DNA from: Rhynchopus sp. YZ270_cl-10
Lineage: Eukaryota; Euglenozoa; Diplonemea; Diplonemida; Diplonemidae
Direction of reading: 5' to 3'
Assembly: GCA_964035575.1 (NCBI GenBank)
Contig: OZ037907.1
Coordinates: 248,001 to 312,000 of the forward strand
DNA: 64,000 bases
A program made the position numbers and the translations under genes. The notes under the pieces were generated by a model, which worked only from the letters and a program-made list of their open reading frames with translations, did no database searches and was not told where the DNA came from. The first letter of the stretch is position 1. Every line of letters starts with the position of its first letter. Positions 1-10,986 of the stretch are shown here, piece by piece.

Positions 1-763
1 ACATTGTCATCCCTTCTTGGATTTGGTTTAAATCAATCCCAAACTCCACCTCTCTTTTTTTCCACAGCTTTTTCGTCGAAAATGCGACAAAAAACGCTTT
101 TGTTCTCAAAAATCGATTCGAAAACCCACACAACGTCTCGGACACCTCACAATGTGAAAGAACCTCGCTCGAAAGAAGACAACAAATCGGAAGTCGTCCT
201 TCTCTGTCCTCTTTATGATCTGCACCATTGGCATCTAAATAGGATACTACCTGGGTGTCGCCGATTTTGGCTGCTTCGTGGAAAACGGTGTCCCCTTTGA
301 ACGCGAAATTACAGTCAATCCTCCCAGCGAGGAGCAAGGCACGGAGGTTTGCGTTGTGGATCACCTCCTTTGGTGAGTTGTTTACTACTACTGGGAAATG
401 TTGCATTAGGTCGGATCGAAGCGGTTCAGTGTGCTGCAAGGCATAGTATAGAGGGAGACGTCCTGAATCATCTAGGGCATTTATATCCGCACCGTGCTTG
501 ATGAGAAGTGGTACCCCCTCTGCGTCACCTAACCGAACAGCTTCATGGAGTAAAGTGCGCCCCGTAGCTGCATCGCTGGTATTGATGCAGGTGGTGTCAG
601 AGAGCGCTTCACTCAATTGGTAGTCAAGCAAGGTGTTCAAGGTATGGTATGTGTTGTGTTCAAGGTTGTGTGGTACGGCATGTTCAAGAAGAGGGGGTGC
701 AGAAATCTCATCATCGAGAACAACCTCGTCAGTGATGTGAGCCGAAGATGCGGCCGAACCCAT
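1..763 (-). CDS. Ankyrin-repeat protein (N-terminal part, runs off the window)
   Basis: An open minus-strand frame of 254 codons runs from an ATG at 763 to the window edge with no stop. The first 50 residues are acidic and Ser/Ala-rich. Residues about 66-105 read as a good ankyrin repeat (GRTLLHEAVRLGD followed by a HGADINALDDSGRLPL-type turn). A second follows at about 157-192 (DTVFHEAAKIGD, NGADHKEDREGRLPI). Ankyrin repeats bind other proteins and the partner cannot be read here. The start is favoured because it opens the frame right after a pyrimidine-rich leader (T and C runs at 764-800). The distal part (residues 200-254) is not ankyrin-like and could include an unspliced intron. Same strand as all other host genes. 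Confidence 0.8.
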   Translation of the reverse strand, partial: MGSAASSAHITDEVVLDDEISAPPLLEHAVPHNLEHNTYHTLNTLLDYQLSEALSDTTCINTSDAATGRTLLHEAVRLGDAEGVPLLIKHGADINALDDSGRLPLYYALQHTEPLRSDLMQHFPVVVNNSPKEVIHNANLRALLLAGRIDCNFAFKGDTVFHEAAKIGDTQVVSYLDANGADHKEDREGRLPICCLLSSEVLSHCEVSETLCGFSNRFLRTKAFFVAFSTKKLWKKREVEFGIDLNQIQEGMTM

Positions 764-2125
764 GGGGGAAAAATAGGGGGAAACAGTCGGAGAAAAAGGC
801 CAAAAAAAAAGAAATGTAAATTGATAACCAAGCGCTCTTTGTGCTTAGTCAAAAAAAAAGGGGGGTAGATTGATGCAATGAAACTGTCAGACCAGGTTGG
901 TAATTCAAAAAAAAAGGGGGGGGGGGGGGGTAACAAAAGGGGAGGAGAACAGCGGAAAATATGGCCTGGGGGATGGTTTTTGGGGTATTGGATGTGAGGT
1001 GTGAAGTGCAATCGAACTGCGTTGTGGGGAACCGACACAATCGAAGGAGACGTACGAGAAGATGAAGACGTGCGGGTTTAAGGAGGGAGTGGGGGCGAGA
1101 AAATGCTAGAAATGCTGGACAAAATGTTATTTTTTTCTCTTCTTCCTTGTTAGAGACTGGCACGAAGTGCTGTTGCTATTTTGTGAGGATGGGAAGGGCA
1201 TGTGTGTGTGTTGAGGGGGAGGTGCCAAAGATCAGAAGAGCAGAAAGCAACACTTCATTTTAAAAGAAAACGTGAAAAGATGAATGTGCATCTCGACACA
1301 CATCTTCACCACTATCGTCAGGGAGGTCAAAAGCTGGAAACACTTCACCAAGAACAACCGGTGGAAGATTGCAGAAAACTGTCACACCGTTTTAAATAAG
1401 TTGGCTTGAAATACAAAGCCCTCTTGTGAAGTATACCTTGGTACAATGACCGACGGGGGTTGGATACCCCAACCGTGCAGTCTTACATTCATTTCGTGAA
1501 GAAAAAAACACACACAAGGAAAGAAAAAGAGAGAGAAAAAAAAAAACTTTGAGGGACTCTGTGCCAACAAAGTTTTGAAGAAAGAAAAAAAAAAAAAAAA
1601 ACTTGGGAAAAAAAGAAAATGAACCCCTGTCCCCTTCCTCCCGGTGATTATGGAAACTCAGCCCGCACCAGAAACAAAAAAATTCCCATTGTTGTCATCA
1701 ACAAAAGAATCCCAACAAAAATCTACCAAAATAATAAAAACGTAAAATCGCCTCTCATTTTTTTTTGCAAAAGCACATCTATAAAAGAAAACACAGGATC
1801 TCATGAGAACATCAGTCTTTTTGAGAATATTGTGTTAAAAAACTGTGAAGACATCTCTGAGTAAATGTGTAACACGAATGCGCATCGTCCACAACATAAA
1901 AAAAACACTCAAAGGTATAATACTTCTGGAATTACCCAAAAAAAACTGATCAAACATCGATTTAAGCGCACTCAATGAACTGCAATTACGAATTCGGGGG
2001 TCACCTACACTTCTTATCAAAAAGCACCTTATGTATGCGCCTCTCCTTCGTCAATGCGTACAGTGCTGAATATCACCCCCTCCGATGGCCATCATGTCTC
2101 TTTCCCTGTTCGGTGTTCGAATGGA
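764..2125. other. Intergenic: hairpin repeats and homopolymers
   Basis: No gene seen. Contains long A and G runs (780-940), a GTGC-stem hairpin copy at about 1270-1325, and a full-length family-B repeat at about 1396-1505 (TTGAAATACAAAGCCCTCT start). Open frames here are short and built on homopolymers. Confidence 0.6.
1396..1505 (-). repeat. Family-B interspersed repeat, long copy
   Basis: About 110 bp matching copies at 10195, 21424, 46296 and 63343. Read on the minus strand it ends with a CACGAGAGGGC-like loop region, then ATTTCAAGCCAAC and a T-rich tail. Like the LINE-tail hairpins it has the CCTCT(C/T)GTG core on the plus strand and the same orientation as host genes. A SINE-like or small-RNA-derived repeat is likely; no known family recognised. 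Confidence 0.7.
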
Positions 2126-2129
2126 TTAA

Positions 2130-3535
2130 CCCTTTACGGACCACGACCGATTTTTTCGATTTGCTAGGATCTTCTCTCCCGTAGGTAAAATGTGATCTGA
2201 TGCATATTTTTGATCGTACCTGGCCGCAATTGAAAGATTTTGAGCAGATCTTTCAAATGGAGCAGAAATCGAAATAAAATGAGAAAAATGGAAAATGGAA
2301 AATTGAGGAGAGCTGATTTTTTTTCTGAAAATTTTGAAGAAAAAAATTATTCCGGCTGCGCACCTGTTTTTTCGGTTTTCGAAAATGGCTTTATTTGAAA
2401 GATCGGTTCAAAATCTTTCAAAAGAAAAAAAAATCGATCAAAAAGTCCTAGTAGATAATGTCTCACTGCATGGAGAGAAGGTACCAACCAACTACATATA
2501 CCGTAATTGTACAGAGGTTGGACAGTACAAAAGTTGGGGCTTTTGGGACTTTTGGCCAACTTGGCATGGTGCTGAACAAAGGTGAACGCCGCATCCCACG
2601 CACATGTAATCTGTTTTCAGACGCCTGTTTCCCAAGCAAGAAGAAGTTGTCGACCAACACCCTCCTGCCAGTGTCTCTGTACCTTGACCGTGTTGATATA
2701 GATTTTGTACCCCTCCCTGTGGCTTTCCGTACCCTCCCGCCGAAATTTCGAAGGGACCCTCCGAAAAAAATTTTTTTGGTCGCGAAAATCGGTCCAAAAA
2801 CGGTCTAGATTGCCCCATGCGTGGCATTCCGGGCAATTTGAGGGCAATTTGGCGTGCAAGAGCCATGTGTGGGGCACCATGTGCCCCCATGCTGCACCCC
2901 TTATACAGGGTTTTTACAGGCAAAAAATGAAAAACGACAGTCGGGCACAAAAAGCCACGGATCGGGGCACAAAGTTACATCCCACCCTCCCTTGGCCCTC
3001 GGGACTCCTTTCGGGAGGTCAGGGCTTCCCTCGGGCCTTCGGCCCTCGGGGAGCCCTGACCTCCCTCAAGGGTCCCTCGGGCTTTGGCGGGAGGGAGGGA
3101 AATAACCATTCTGTACAATGTTCCTCAAAAGACAAAATGCAATAAATACACGGAGAAGAGGCACATCCAGTTCAGGGTCAGGAACTGCAACTACGCGTGT
3201 TACTTTGCCCAGTCGCGGGTATTTTCCATTATTTTAGTTTCGTTCTGAAGACCGTACAAAATGGTTCCCTGCACACCAAAGTTTGAATCCTCTGATGACT
3301 CAAGCGCGTCAGAATGGTACATTATTCCCCAAAAATGACCCAAAATACCCTATTATGTGATAATGCCGGGTGTGGATGAGAGGGGATGAGAGCGTCAATA
3401 AAAATCGAATCTTGCGTCTTTTGAAAGATTTCGCACAAAATCTTCTCATTTAAAAAAAAAATCTTCAAAAAGTCCTAGTGGAAGCCAATTTAGGTGGTTG
3501 CGTGGACATATATGCCCCCTCTGGTCCTTAAAGGG
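2130..3535. mobile_element. piggyBac-like non-autonomous element
   Basis: The 1406-bp element is bounded by TTAA at 2126-2129 and 3536-3539. Its inverted ends read CCCTTTACGGACCA (left) and CCCTTTAAGGACCA (right, reverse complement), one mismatch in 14. TTAA target sites followed by CCCTTT-type ends are the hallmark of piggyBac transposons. Subterminal blocks carry TGAAAGAT...ATCTTTCAAA palindromes at about 2235, 2395 and 3420. A direct repeat ending AAAAAGTCCTAGT lies at 2440-2455 and 3465-3480. No transposase-like frame was recognised inside, so it probably moved with a transposase supplied in trans. A 47-bp GC-rich foldback sits at about 3018-3064. Confidence 0.75.
3018..3064. repeat. GC-rich foldback hairpin inside the piggyBac-like element
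   Basis: The arms AGGTCAGGGCTTCCC and its complement GGGAGCCCTGACCT close around a CTCGGGCCTTCGGCCCT centre, giving an almost perfect stem. It stands out in base composition from the AT-rich flanks. It could be a structural part of the element or a nested foldback; no coding sense. Confidence 0.7.
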
Positions 3536-3539
3536 TTAA

Positions 3540-4374
3540 TGAAGTGTTTTTTTTTTTCTCATTTGTATTAGTTTAGTTTTAGCCACCCGAGGATTGAACT
3601 CCACTATTATTTTTTTTTGAGGTGGACGAAGCATGTAGTCGTGACACCGGCTACTGCTAGTTTTGCTTTGGTTTGTTTTGTTTTGTTTTGTTTTGTTATG
3701 TGTTTAGTAAACGTACATGCGGCGGTATTTGTAGTACTTTGTAAGTTGAGAGGTAGGTGCGCTTCTTTGTTGAGATAGCGACTAATTCCTGTTGAAGCCT
3801 CACTACAAGAAAAGAAAAATGTTTAAAAAGGAATCTTTTTCAAAAAGAAAAAATATTTTGATGTCGTTAGCAAACGGGTAAAAAAGAAAAAGAAAAAAGG
3901 TCTGGTTTCGGTCTGCTCCTTGACCAGGATAGCAGCCCTTTGACCGCGCTCATCAGAAGGAGCAAGGGCTAAAAGAAAAGAAGAACACTTTTTGTTAGTG
4001 TACATTAACGACTATCAGAAACGAATCCGTTTACATTTTTGAAAAGAATCTCGGGGGGGGGGTTGGGGTCGCCAGCGGGGGGGGGACCCCCCTGACCCCA
4101 CTGACCCCCCCTCGACCCCCCTAGAAACAACCCTGGGTTTTATTTCCTCTCCGTTTTGCTTTTTTTTATGCCCAGGTCTCTTTCCCTGTTGGGTGTGTTT
4201 TTGAGACCAGTTTCTGAGTCACCCTCGAAACGCGCACCTTGTATTTTATGGTGTACATGCTCATAACATGGTAAAATGACACGATAAACAATGACATGCA
4301 AAATAACATGACATAAACCATGCTTTTTCATGTCATTTTTAACATGGCATTTATCAGGCAGCATGTCATGTCAC
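3540..4374. other. Intergenic: family-E repeat, G/C-run tract, CATG-rich tract
   Basis: A family-E short repeat (CCACCCGAGGATTGAACTCC) lies at about 3568-3612. A G-run/C-run tract occupies 4052-4130, where CTGACCCC and CGACCCCC are iterated. The stretch 4250-4375 is dense in CATG/ACATGACAT motifs that can pair with each other. No gene recognised. It forms the 3' flank of the TUTase gene. Confidence 0.55.
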
Positions 4375-6819
4375 CTACAAGGGAGCCGTAGAATTCTGAG
4401 GGGGGTAAAAACCCTGAAAAAGAACACATACCTTGTGGTGGGTCTGCAGGTACTGTGAGGCCTTGAGTGCCGACTCCTGCTTCTTTTGCTCAGCGATCGA
4501 AACCCCGCCCTGAGGGGTTTGGAAGATATTAGGGATGGCATAAACTCACAGTGCATTGTACGAAGTGAGTTGTAAGAAGAGCCCGCTCTCAGGAAAGAGG
4601 ATAGCTGTGTTCCGCTAAATCAGCAGGAAATGCCGTTCCTCAGCGAAAAAAGAAAAGTTTATAAGATGACCCTAAGCCTCTCGTGCTTAGTCACCTTATC
4701 ATATTCGTTATTGTAAAGAAGACACATGGCCAATGAACATACCACGACCGGGAGGTGCACGTCAGCGCGTTTAGCGAAGAACTGCAGCGGGGTCTGCGCG
4801 TCGACAAGACTTTTTTCACAGGTGCCGCAGACGCCGTGTTGTTCGGCGTCAAACTCCTTGCACACCTCGCACGACTTGTCGTTGGGCCGTTCCTCAAAGT
4901 CGAACTTCCAGTCGAGCATCTCCCTGCCACGCGCCTTCAGCACTGCGAGGACGTGCGGGTTCGTCCCGTGCGCCTGCACCTCGTCGTCGTTCTTCTCTCT
5001 GAGCACCTCCACCACAGAGCGCGCCCCTGCCAGGAAGGACGCACGCATCTCGACAAGCATCTTCGCGTCGATCGGGTGGCCCAGAGAGCGGTCTTCGTAC
5101 GGGTCCTCGATGACGACTGCGGTGTTGCGAGCGGAGAGCACCTTGGCAGTCGACTCTGTGCGCAGCTTGGGGCCCTCCTCCACGAGCGTGATGACCTCGG
5201 TGCTGTAGTCAAACCCGCATGCGTAGAACTCAAGAAAGGCGAGGAAGTCGCGCACCACTGTCACCTTGTCATCGTCTGAGAGCGGCGTCGTCACAGGGTA
5301 CACAGTGTCGCACGCAAGCACAGGGTCGATCGTTTGCGGGTCAATAAATTGCAGCCGCTTCGTGTGAATCAAGAAATGCACAAGCAGAACAAGCACACAG
5401 TACGAAGTGATCCACCCCTGCCGCGAGTTGTTGATCGCAACCGGCGCAGAGTGTTTCGACCACCACTTCACGAACATCGCCAACACCCTCGTCTTCGGGT
5501 CCGCAGAGAGATACCGCCTCAGCAGCTCGGAGTTGCGTGGACCCTGTTGTGTTGCGTTTTAATTGATCGACAATCACTTTTACACCTGAAAGATCTGTAC
5601 TCAATATCGGGCCAAAGCCTTTTGTACTACACGGTATAGACGCAGATCGTTCAACCATTTAGAGTCCCAAAAAAGTGCTGAATATTCTCCATAAAGCAGG
5701 GTAACAGAACACAAAAAGAGTAACGAAAATGAGGTTGCATAACACATTTTTTTTTTTTTTCCATACATATGGGTGCGGTGTCGTGCTGATAGAGATATCT
5801 GCTGCGAACGGGTACGGCACGTAGGCCATGTTGTCCGCGGCACGGTGGCCGAGCTTCCTGTGCGAGCTGCCTTGGGCAGCCATCTGTAGGATGTCATCTA
5901 TCGATGCCGGACCCCCTCTGCTTTTGTCGTTTTTCTTTGTCGCCTGGTTCTCCTTTTTAATTGGTTGTTTGTTCTTGGATGCCCCGAATTTGTGGAGCTT
6001 CGCAAACAGATCGTCAAGAGAAGAACGCGAAGTGTCCTCCAGGTGGTACAGCGAGTACTGCCGCGGGTGGTGGAACATAGCAGAGAAGGCATCCGCCGCA
6101 AGGGGGAACTCAAACACCGTCGTCTCCTTCGACCGATGTACCGACACTTTACACGAGAGCTTCCCCTCAAGCTTCTTTGCAACCTCCTCAGCCTCCGTTT
6201 TGCTGTGCTCCTTTCTTGCCTTCAAAAACCGAAATGTTTGGTCACTCCCTTCAAGACAGAAGAGAGCCTCCATTTCATTTTGCGGGCGATACTGAATGAT
6301 CGGTACACGCGCCTTAATGACAAACCCATCGAATCCTTGGCGTTTTAGATTCCTCCCAATTTGAGCCAACGTCTGATGAACGTAGCTGCGGTCCTGCTGG
6401 AGCGACGCAATTTTGTTCGGAAGGAATATCGCAAGGTCTACGTCGCCGTCCACGGTGGCCATGCCCTGCGCCACTCCACCCATCATTAGCACTCTCGCGT
6501 CTGGGTCTTCCGTGTAAATTCGAATGACGGCCTGGAGGTCTGCCCGAAAGCGTTCCCACAGACGGCACCGCTCAGGCGAGGCAAGCGCCTTCATGGCATA
6601 CTGCTCCATTGTGTCGCCAAATGCAATAGCCTGCTCGCGGCAGTGTGGTGTGTCCCAGTACCCCATGTCGTCGCGGGACACCTCGTGTATCCCAAGCTTC
6701 AGTTCAATGTCCAGCAAGTCCCGTGAACCCCCCATTGCAAGCCATGGGCTCGTCGCACCCTGTGTGTTCTTCCGGACGGAGGAGGAGATGGTTTTGCGGA
6801 GAGAAGGTAATCGGTTCAT
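4375..6819 (-). CDS. RNA terminal uridylyltransferase / non-canonical poly(A) polymerase (RET1-like), three exons
   Basis: Proposed exons are 6819-5767, 5543-4743 and 4509-4375 (662 residues), all joined in phase 0 with GTATG donors and CAG acceptors. The palm has GGVAQG at 114-119 and D126-V-D128, the metal-binding pair of DNA polymerase beta-like transferases. The third Asp is probably D341 in AADISIS. Between them lies a long insert like the middle domain of trypanosome RET1. Exon 2 gives the helical PAP-associated part (NSELLRRY, then SYCVLVLLVHFL and IEDPYEDRSLG), as in TUTases, then a CxxC...CxxC zinc-type motif. Such enzymes add U or A tails to RNA; RET1 works in the mitochondrion and the Arg/Ser-rich start could be a targeting signal. 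Both introns contain interspersed repeats. The last 18 nt that look like a mini-intron (4431-4414) are in frame and may simply be coding. Start 6819 was chosen over the frame's first ATG at 6966 because the stretch between is a pyrimidine-rich leader. Confidence 0.9.
4654..4712 (-). repeat. LINE-tail hairpin repeat inside the second TUTase intron
   Basis: On the minus strand it reads AATAACGAATATGATAAGG, then a stem-loop with arms AAGGTGACTAAGC and GCTTAGGGTCATCTT around ACGAGAG, then TATAAACTTTTC and T-runs. The same string forms the 3' end of the LINE at 28.4-30.4 kb. The copy lies within intron 4742-4510, sense to the gene. Confidence 0.85.
5563..5665 (-). repeat. Family-D interspersed repeat inside the first TUTase intron
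   Basis: Minus-strand reading includes GATCTGCGTCTATACC, GTAGTACAAAAGGCTTTGG, ATTGAGTACAGATC and GATTGTCGAT. Related copies lie at about 21853-21905, 31000-31120, 42780-42830 and 54635-54710, all in the same orientation. The copy nearly fills intron 5766-5544. Confidence 0.75.
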
Positions 6820-7150
6820 TTGTTGGAGAAATGGAGGGGGGGTTTTTTTTTGGAAATGCTGCTCTGTTTTTGGTGGTGGTGTAAATGGATGGTTTTTTAA
6901 AAAAAAAAAATTCTGCGAAAATTTTAAATGATAAAGTTGGTAGTGGAAACGTCGGGCCGCAGGCATAAAAAAAGGGGGGAGTGAGGGGGGTTCGAATTTT
7001 TATGTTTTTATGTTTTTTGTTTTTTTTGCTTTTTTTTGTCTTTTTTTGTGATATAAAAAAAAAACTCCTCAGTTATTCTTAGTTGTTAAAAACCGTGGAG
7101 GAAGAGGGGGGTATTTTTCTTATGTGGTGGTGTTTATCAGGATTTTGTAC

Positions 7151-7263
7151 TACCGTGTTCATACAAAAAAAAATTATCGACCGTAAAAAAATCGATAATT
7201 TCCAAGAAAAATCCTGAAAAGGTCGAACATTGGTCGATAATTTTTTTTTGTACGAATACAGTA
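7151..7263. mobile_element. Small TA-flanked foldback element (mariner-like MITE)
   Basis: The ends read TACCGTGTTCATAC and, in reverse complement, TACTGTATTCGTAC. The next 18 bp of each arm (AAAAAAAATTATCGACC) also match, so the 113-bp unit folds on itself. TA at both ends fits Tc1/mariner-type insertion. It shares the core CGACCGTAAAAAA...ATCCTGAAAAGG with the units at 10897, 54167, 59979 and 60520. Confidence 0.65.
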
Positions 7264-7387
7264 CTTTTTGTGTGTGATCTTCTACGTAATCGTTTTTTTT
7301 ATTAAAAAGAGAAAAGTCGGTAAGATGAGGCTCGCCTCTGCTGTCGCTTAGTCATCCTCCCCTTTTTTAGATTTTTTTAGATACATA

Positions 7388-7436
7388 CTGTGGGTGTTAT
7401 AACGTTATCGACAACGTTATAACATTCACAGCATGC
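7388..7436. repeat. Foldback hairpin
   Basis: Arms ACTGTGGGTGTTATAACGTT and AACGTTATAACATTCACAG pair with one or two mismatches around ATCGAC. No flanking gene. It could be a small MITE remnant or a transcribed hairpin. Confidence 0.6.
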
Positions 7437-8342
7437 ATCCAAAAAAAAAAAAAAAAATACCTCTCACCCGAGGGGAGGGGGAGAGAAAGCTTCCAGGCTT
7501 CAGGTTTACTACTCTACGCAGCTTTTTTTTTCACACAACCCTTTTTTTCCATCTCCTTCACCTTCCACACAAAACAAATTCATATACTTTCAAATAAAAT
7601 TTGAAAGCATATCAAACAAAAAAATACCCTCCAAAAATGGTTTGACAAAACACGAGAACTCCTGTTGTTTCCCTTGTTTTTTTTTGCTATTTTTTGCTTA
7701 TTAAAAACGAAAAAATGAAAAAATAGGGGATTTTAAATAATAAAAAATGGAAGGGGGGGGGAATGTGGGGAGAAACATCAAATATATGGAGGGATTGGGG
7801 AAAGAGAAAAAAAAAAAAAAGACATAAAGAAACGAAGACGAAACAGCTGTGAAAAAAATATGAACTCTGTGAACAAAGTCTTAAGGGGGAGGGAGGAGGT
7901 CCGATACCGTCCCAAAACTGAGGCATGCATTAGTCAAAAAAAAAATTTCATATGGTCCTTAATGTCAGCCTTGGGAGAGGTACACAATGGAGGGAAACGG
8001 GAAGCAGAAGATGTCCTGCTGTCATAAGACAAAAGCAAAATATAAAAAAAAAAAAAAAAAAATCTTCTGAAAAAGTGTTGATAACGCTTTAATGAAGAAT
8101 CTGAGTTGCTTGTTTTTTTTGTACAGATATAATGAATTTCATATACTTTCCGTTCAGAGAAAGTATAATAAAAAGAACTTTGACTTGAAATACAAAGCCC
8201 TCTCATGACAGTGTACCTGAAGAAAAAAAAAGGGGGGGAAGGGGCAAGATGAATCATTGTGGTTGCCACCCTAGGGAATGAACAAAAAAAATTGAAAGAA
8301 CTGAATGTGCATCACTGAGCTGAGCAAATGCGATCTTTCGAC

Positions 8343-8401
8343 CAGGGGGGCCGCCACCTAGCAAAGTTCTGTTGATGGTCAACAGAACTTTTTGAAAATG
8401 G

Positions 8402-8435
<34 letters not shown>

Positions 8436-8935
8436 CTGTTGAGTGGTTCAGACCCGTTCTACTTGTCAAAAAATCTCAGGAGAAGAAGATCTGGAGAGGT
8501 GAGTGCTCAAACGTCCCAAAAAAGTCAAAATCGGGTGGTAATGGAAAAAAAAAAGTTGCGTACCGTGCGCCTGCGGCGCAAGCAGCTCCCACCAACGTAG
8601 TTTCATTTTATGGGAACATTTTTTAAAAATGTTGCGTACCGTGGCTTCGCCAGGAACCTTTGGGTGTCATGACCGCTGCTTACTGATAAGAAGGCTGACA
8701 CCTACTACAGCTTGTGGACGGCCACCGAAGAGTACAATGTACAGCCTGGTGAGAGGAAAGAGCAAATGTAGCTGATTCGGAGGAACTCTGACCGGGCTTG
8801 GAGAACATGCGTCTCTCCGCCGCGGAGGCCACGAGAAGGAGGAGCTTTGCAGGGGTTTTCGCGCGAAGCGCGAAAATTTTTTTTTGGACCATCAACAGAA
8901 CTTTTTCAAAATCCAAAATCCTGGCGGCGGGGCTG
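8343..8935. mobile_element. hAT-like non-autonomous element 1
   Basis: An exact 8-bp duplication CTTTCGAC flanks the element (8335-8342 and 8936-8943). The ends start with CAG: CAGGGGGGCCGCCACC on the left and CAGCCCCGCCGCCAGG on the right in reverse complement. A second inverted pair, AAAGTTCTGTTGATGGTC, follows. An 8-bp target duplication with CAG-type ends is diagnostic of the hAT superfamily. Inside are an A30 run and the mini-hairpins GCGCCTGCGGCGC (8568), TGGCTTCGCCA (8642) and TTTTCGCGCGAAGCGCGAAAA (8857), which recur in the other hAT-like elements. No transposase recognised. Confidence 0.8.
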
Positions 8936-10194
8936 CTTTCGACACAAAAAAAAAAAAAAAAATGTCTTTGTTGTTGTGAACACAAGACATCCTAATATTG
9001 TAAAAAAAAATAAACGGGGGGCGTTAAAAATGCAGATTTTTTTGGATTGGGTAACCTAAAGTCACGGTTGTACAAAGTACTCGAGTACCAATAGCTGTTT
9101 TTTTTTAAAAATCTCGAGTAGGTCAACAATGTGTTTTCCCCCAATAAGCAACCCGTTGCCTTCAAGAATGTAAAGTAGATTTGAGATATCGTCAAAAAAA
9201 AACAGCTGTGTGTGTCTCCATATTGTACATTTGACGCACACAATTTAGACACATATTTACCGCTTTGTTTTTGCTAATTGTATAAATTTCCCCAACGAAG
9301 AAGGTGTTGTACTTTAACAATGTCTTCCTGAAAGGAGGACAAGGATACTTACAGACAACACACCTCATTTTCGTGCAACGTTTTTTTTTTTTTTTTCTTT
9401 TTGTTTTCTGTCATTCCAAGCATGCTATTCAACTGTATAAGCGTAGACCTGGGGACGCGTCCCACGCTGTATATGATATGACTATAGACACAGATCAGAC
9501 TACAAAAGTAGCCTTTTTTTTTTAAATTGTTGAAACATAAATTCAGGTTTTGTTTTTGTTGTTGTATCGACTCTCTCCTAAACCCACCTTAGTGGAAGAA
9601 TTATAGGTCTAAACTCAATGGTGTTTTTTTTGATAAATTGTTGGAGTAGTGTAGTTGCCTCGGTTGTGTTGCCACAGGTTTGTGCAAATCTCCGTTCACT
9701 CTTTTCTCCCCGGGTCAAAAACGGAAGACTAAACACAAAAGACCGTTCCGTTCGGTGGGTTGCTGTTGGAGAGTGTGTGGGGGAGAAGACAACGGCGTTT
9801 TTTTTTTTTTTTTTTTTTTTTTTTTGAAAAAGGTAAACGCTAAGGTGCGCGCCTATAGGAAGAGATGTGAGTGTTCATAAACCCATGTCCGTTTTCTTGG
9901 GGGTATTTTTTGTTTTTGTGGTGGGGGTTTTCTTTTTTTGGTGATATAAATGTGTTCAGCCAAAAAAATATAAAGAGTAGAGGGGCAATATTTAGTATAA
10001 AAAAAAGGGGGGTATGCAAATTCATATTCTTGACAAAAGAAATAACCAAAAAAGGAAAAGAAAGGAAAAAGAAAAGTCGAACAAAATGGAAGGTCCTTAT
10101 TGATACAGGCACTTCCTACTCGTACATGCCAGGCCCGGATGAAGGCGCAATAAAAATAAAACACACATACACGCGCAAAAAAAATTAGAAAAAA

Positions 10195-10280
10195 AAGTTG
10201 ACGTGAAAATACAAAGCCCTCTCATGACAGAGTACCTGGTACGTAGACCTGAACCATGCAGTCCTACTAGCCGCTTCATG
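10195..10280 (-). repeat. Family-B interspersed repeat
   Basis: Starts GAAAATACAAAGCCCTCT on the plus strand and ends at CCATGCAGTCCTAC, as in the copies at 21424 and 46296. Preceded on the plus strand by an A-run, i.e. a T tail in the sense of the repeat. A second, short copy lies at 10405-10447. Confidence 0.7.
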
Positions 10281-10896
10281 GTTTACATCTGATATGCACT
10301 GCGCTCGCTTCCAATCAGTCAGATGAACGGGGATCATAGATCATTGCTAGATAGGGAAATAAATTGACAATGTACAGTCAACTGTGCCCTTTTTAAAAAA
10401 AAATGTGGCTTGAAATACAAAGCCCTTTCGTGACAGTGTACCTGAAGAAAAAAATAAATATTTCGTTTTTTTTTTTTTTGAATGTATCCCACCCAATGAG
10501 GAGGATACGATTCTTATTTTTTGTACATTTTTTTTTTTGAAAAAAGAGGCAAACAAAAAAAATATCTATCGAAGAAAGATGTGTTGTTGGTTAAATTGTC
10601 AGATTCGTGGGAGAGAAGAAAGAAAACTTGATACTTTTAAAATACTCGTTTTTTCAGTTTTTTTTTTGGAGGTTGGACCATAAAAATCCTTTGCAAATCC
10701 CAACTATACTATCCCCCTTTCATTTACAGACCCTCACCTTAAATCTTCTTTGTTACATCTTTCCTTGAATCCTAGAGTTCTATTATTATCAAGGGTTTGT
10801 AACACATACATATAGGTGCCCGCATATCAAATTCCGCTCCTATTTCAAGCACGAAAAATGATTGGCATTTTTACAAATACCGCAATCGGAATAATG

Positions 10897-10986
10897 TACC
10901 GTAAAAAAGGGTCGAACATATTTTCCAGAAAAAAAAAATATCCTGAAAAGGTCGTATTTACGGGAAAATTTTTTCCTAATACGGTG
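10897..10986. repeat. Decayed foldback of the mariner-like MITE family
   Basis: TACCGTAAAAAAGGGTCGAACAT at the left and an opposed TTACGGGAAAATT...TACGGT at the right surround the shared core ATCCTGAAAAGGTCG. More diverged than the copies at 59979-60613. Confidence 0.5.

Larger units (their letters stand above)
6820..8342. other. Gene-free stretch with foldback elements and homopolymers
   Basis: Holds a mariner-like foldback (7151-7263), a decayed LINE-tail hairpin (about 7317-7365), a 50-bp hairpin at 7388-7436 with arms GTTATAACGTT/AACGTTATAAC, and a family-B copy (8180-8225). The rest is A/T runs. No coding exon recognised. Confidence 0.6.

Noticed and set aside
4052-4130. G-quadruplex or telomere-like tract
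   Set aside because: Irregular G and C runs without a repeated telomere unit; low-complexity sequence is enough to explain it.
4414-4431. 18-nt intron in the last TUTase exon
   Set aside because: It has GTATGT...CAG but is a multiple of three and open in frame, and far shorter than every other intron here. Coding is at least as likely.
8680-8985. Possible transposase piece inside hAT-like element 1
   Set aside because: Only a few residues echo the plus-strand frame at 34084; no catalytic motif.
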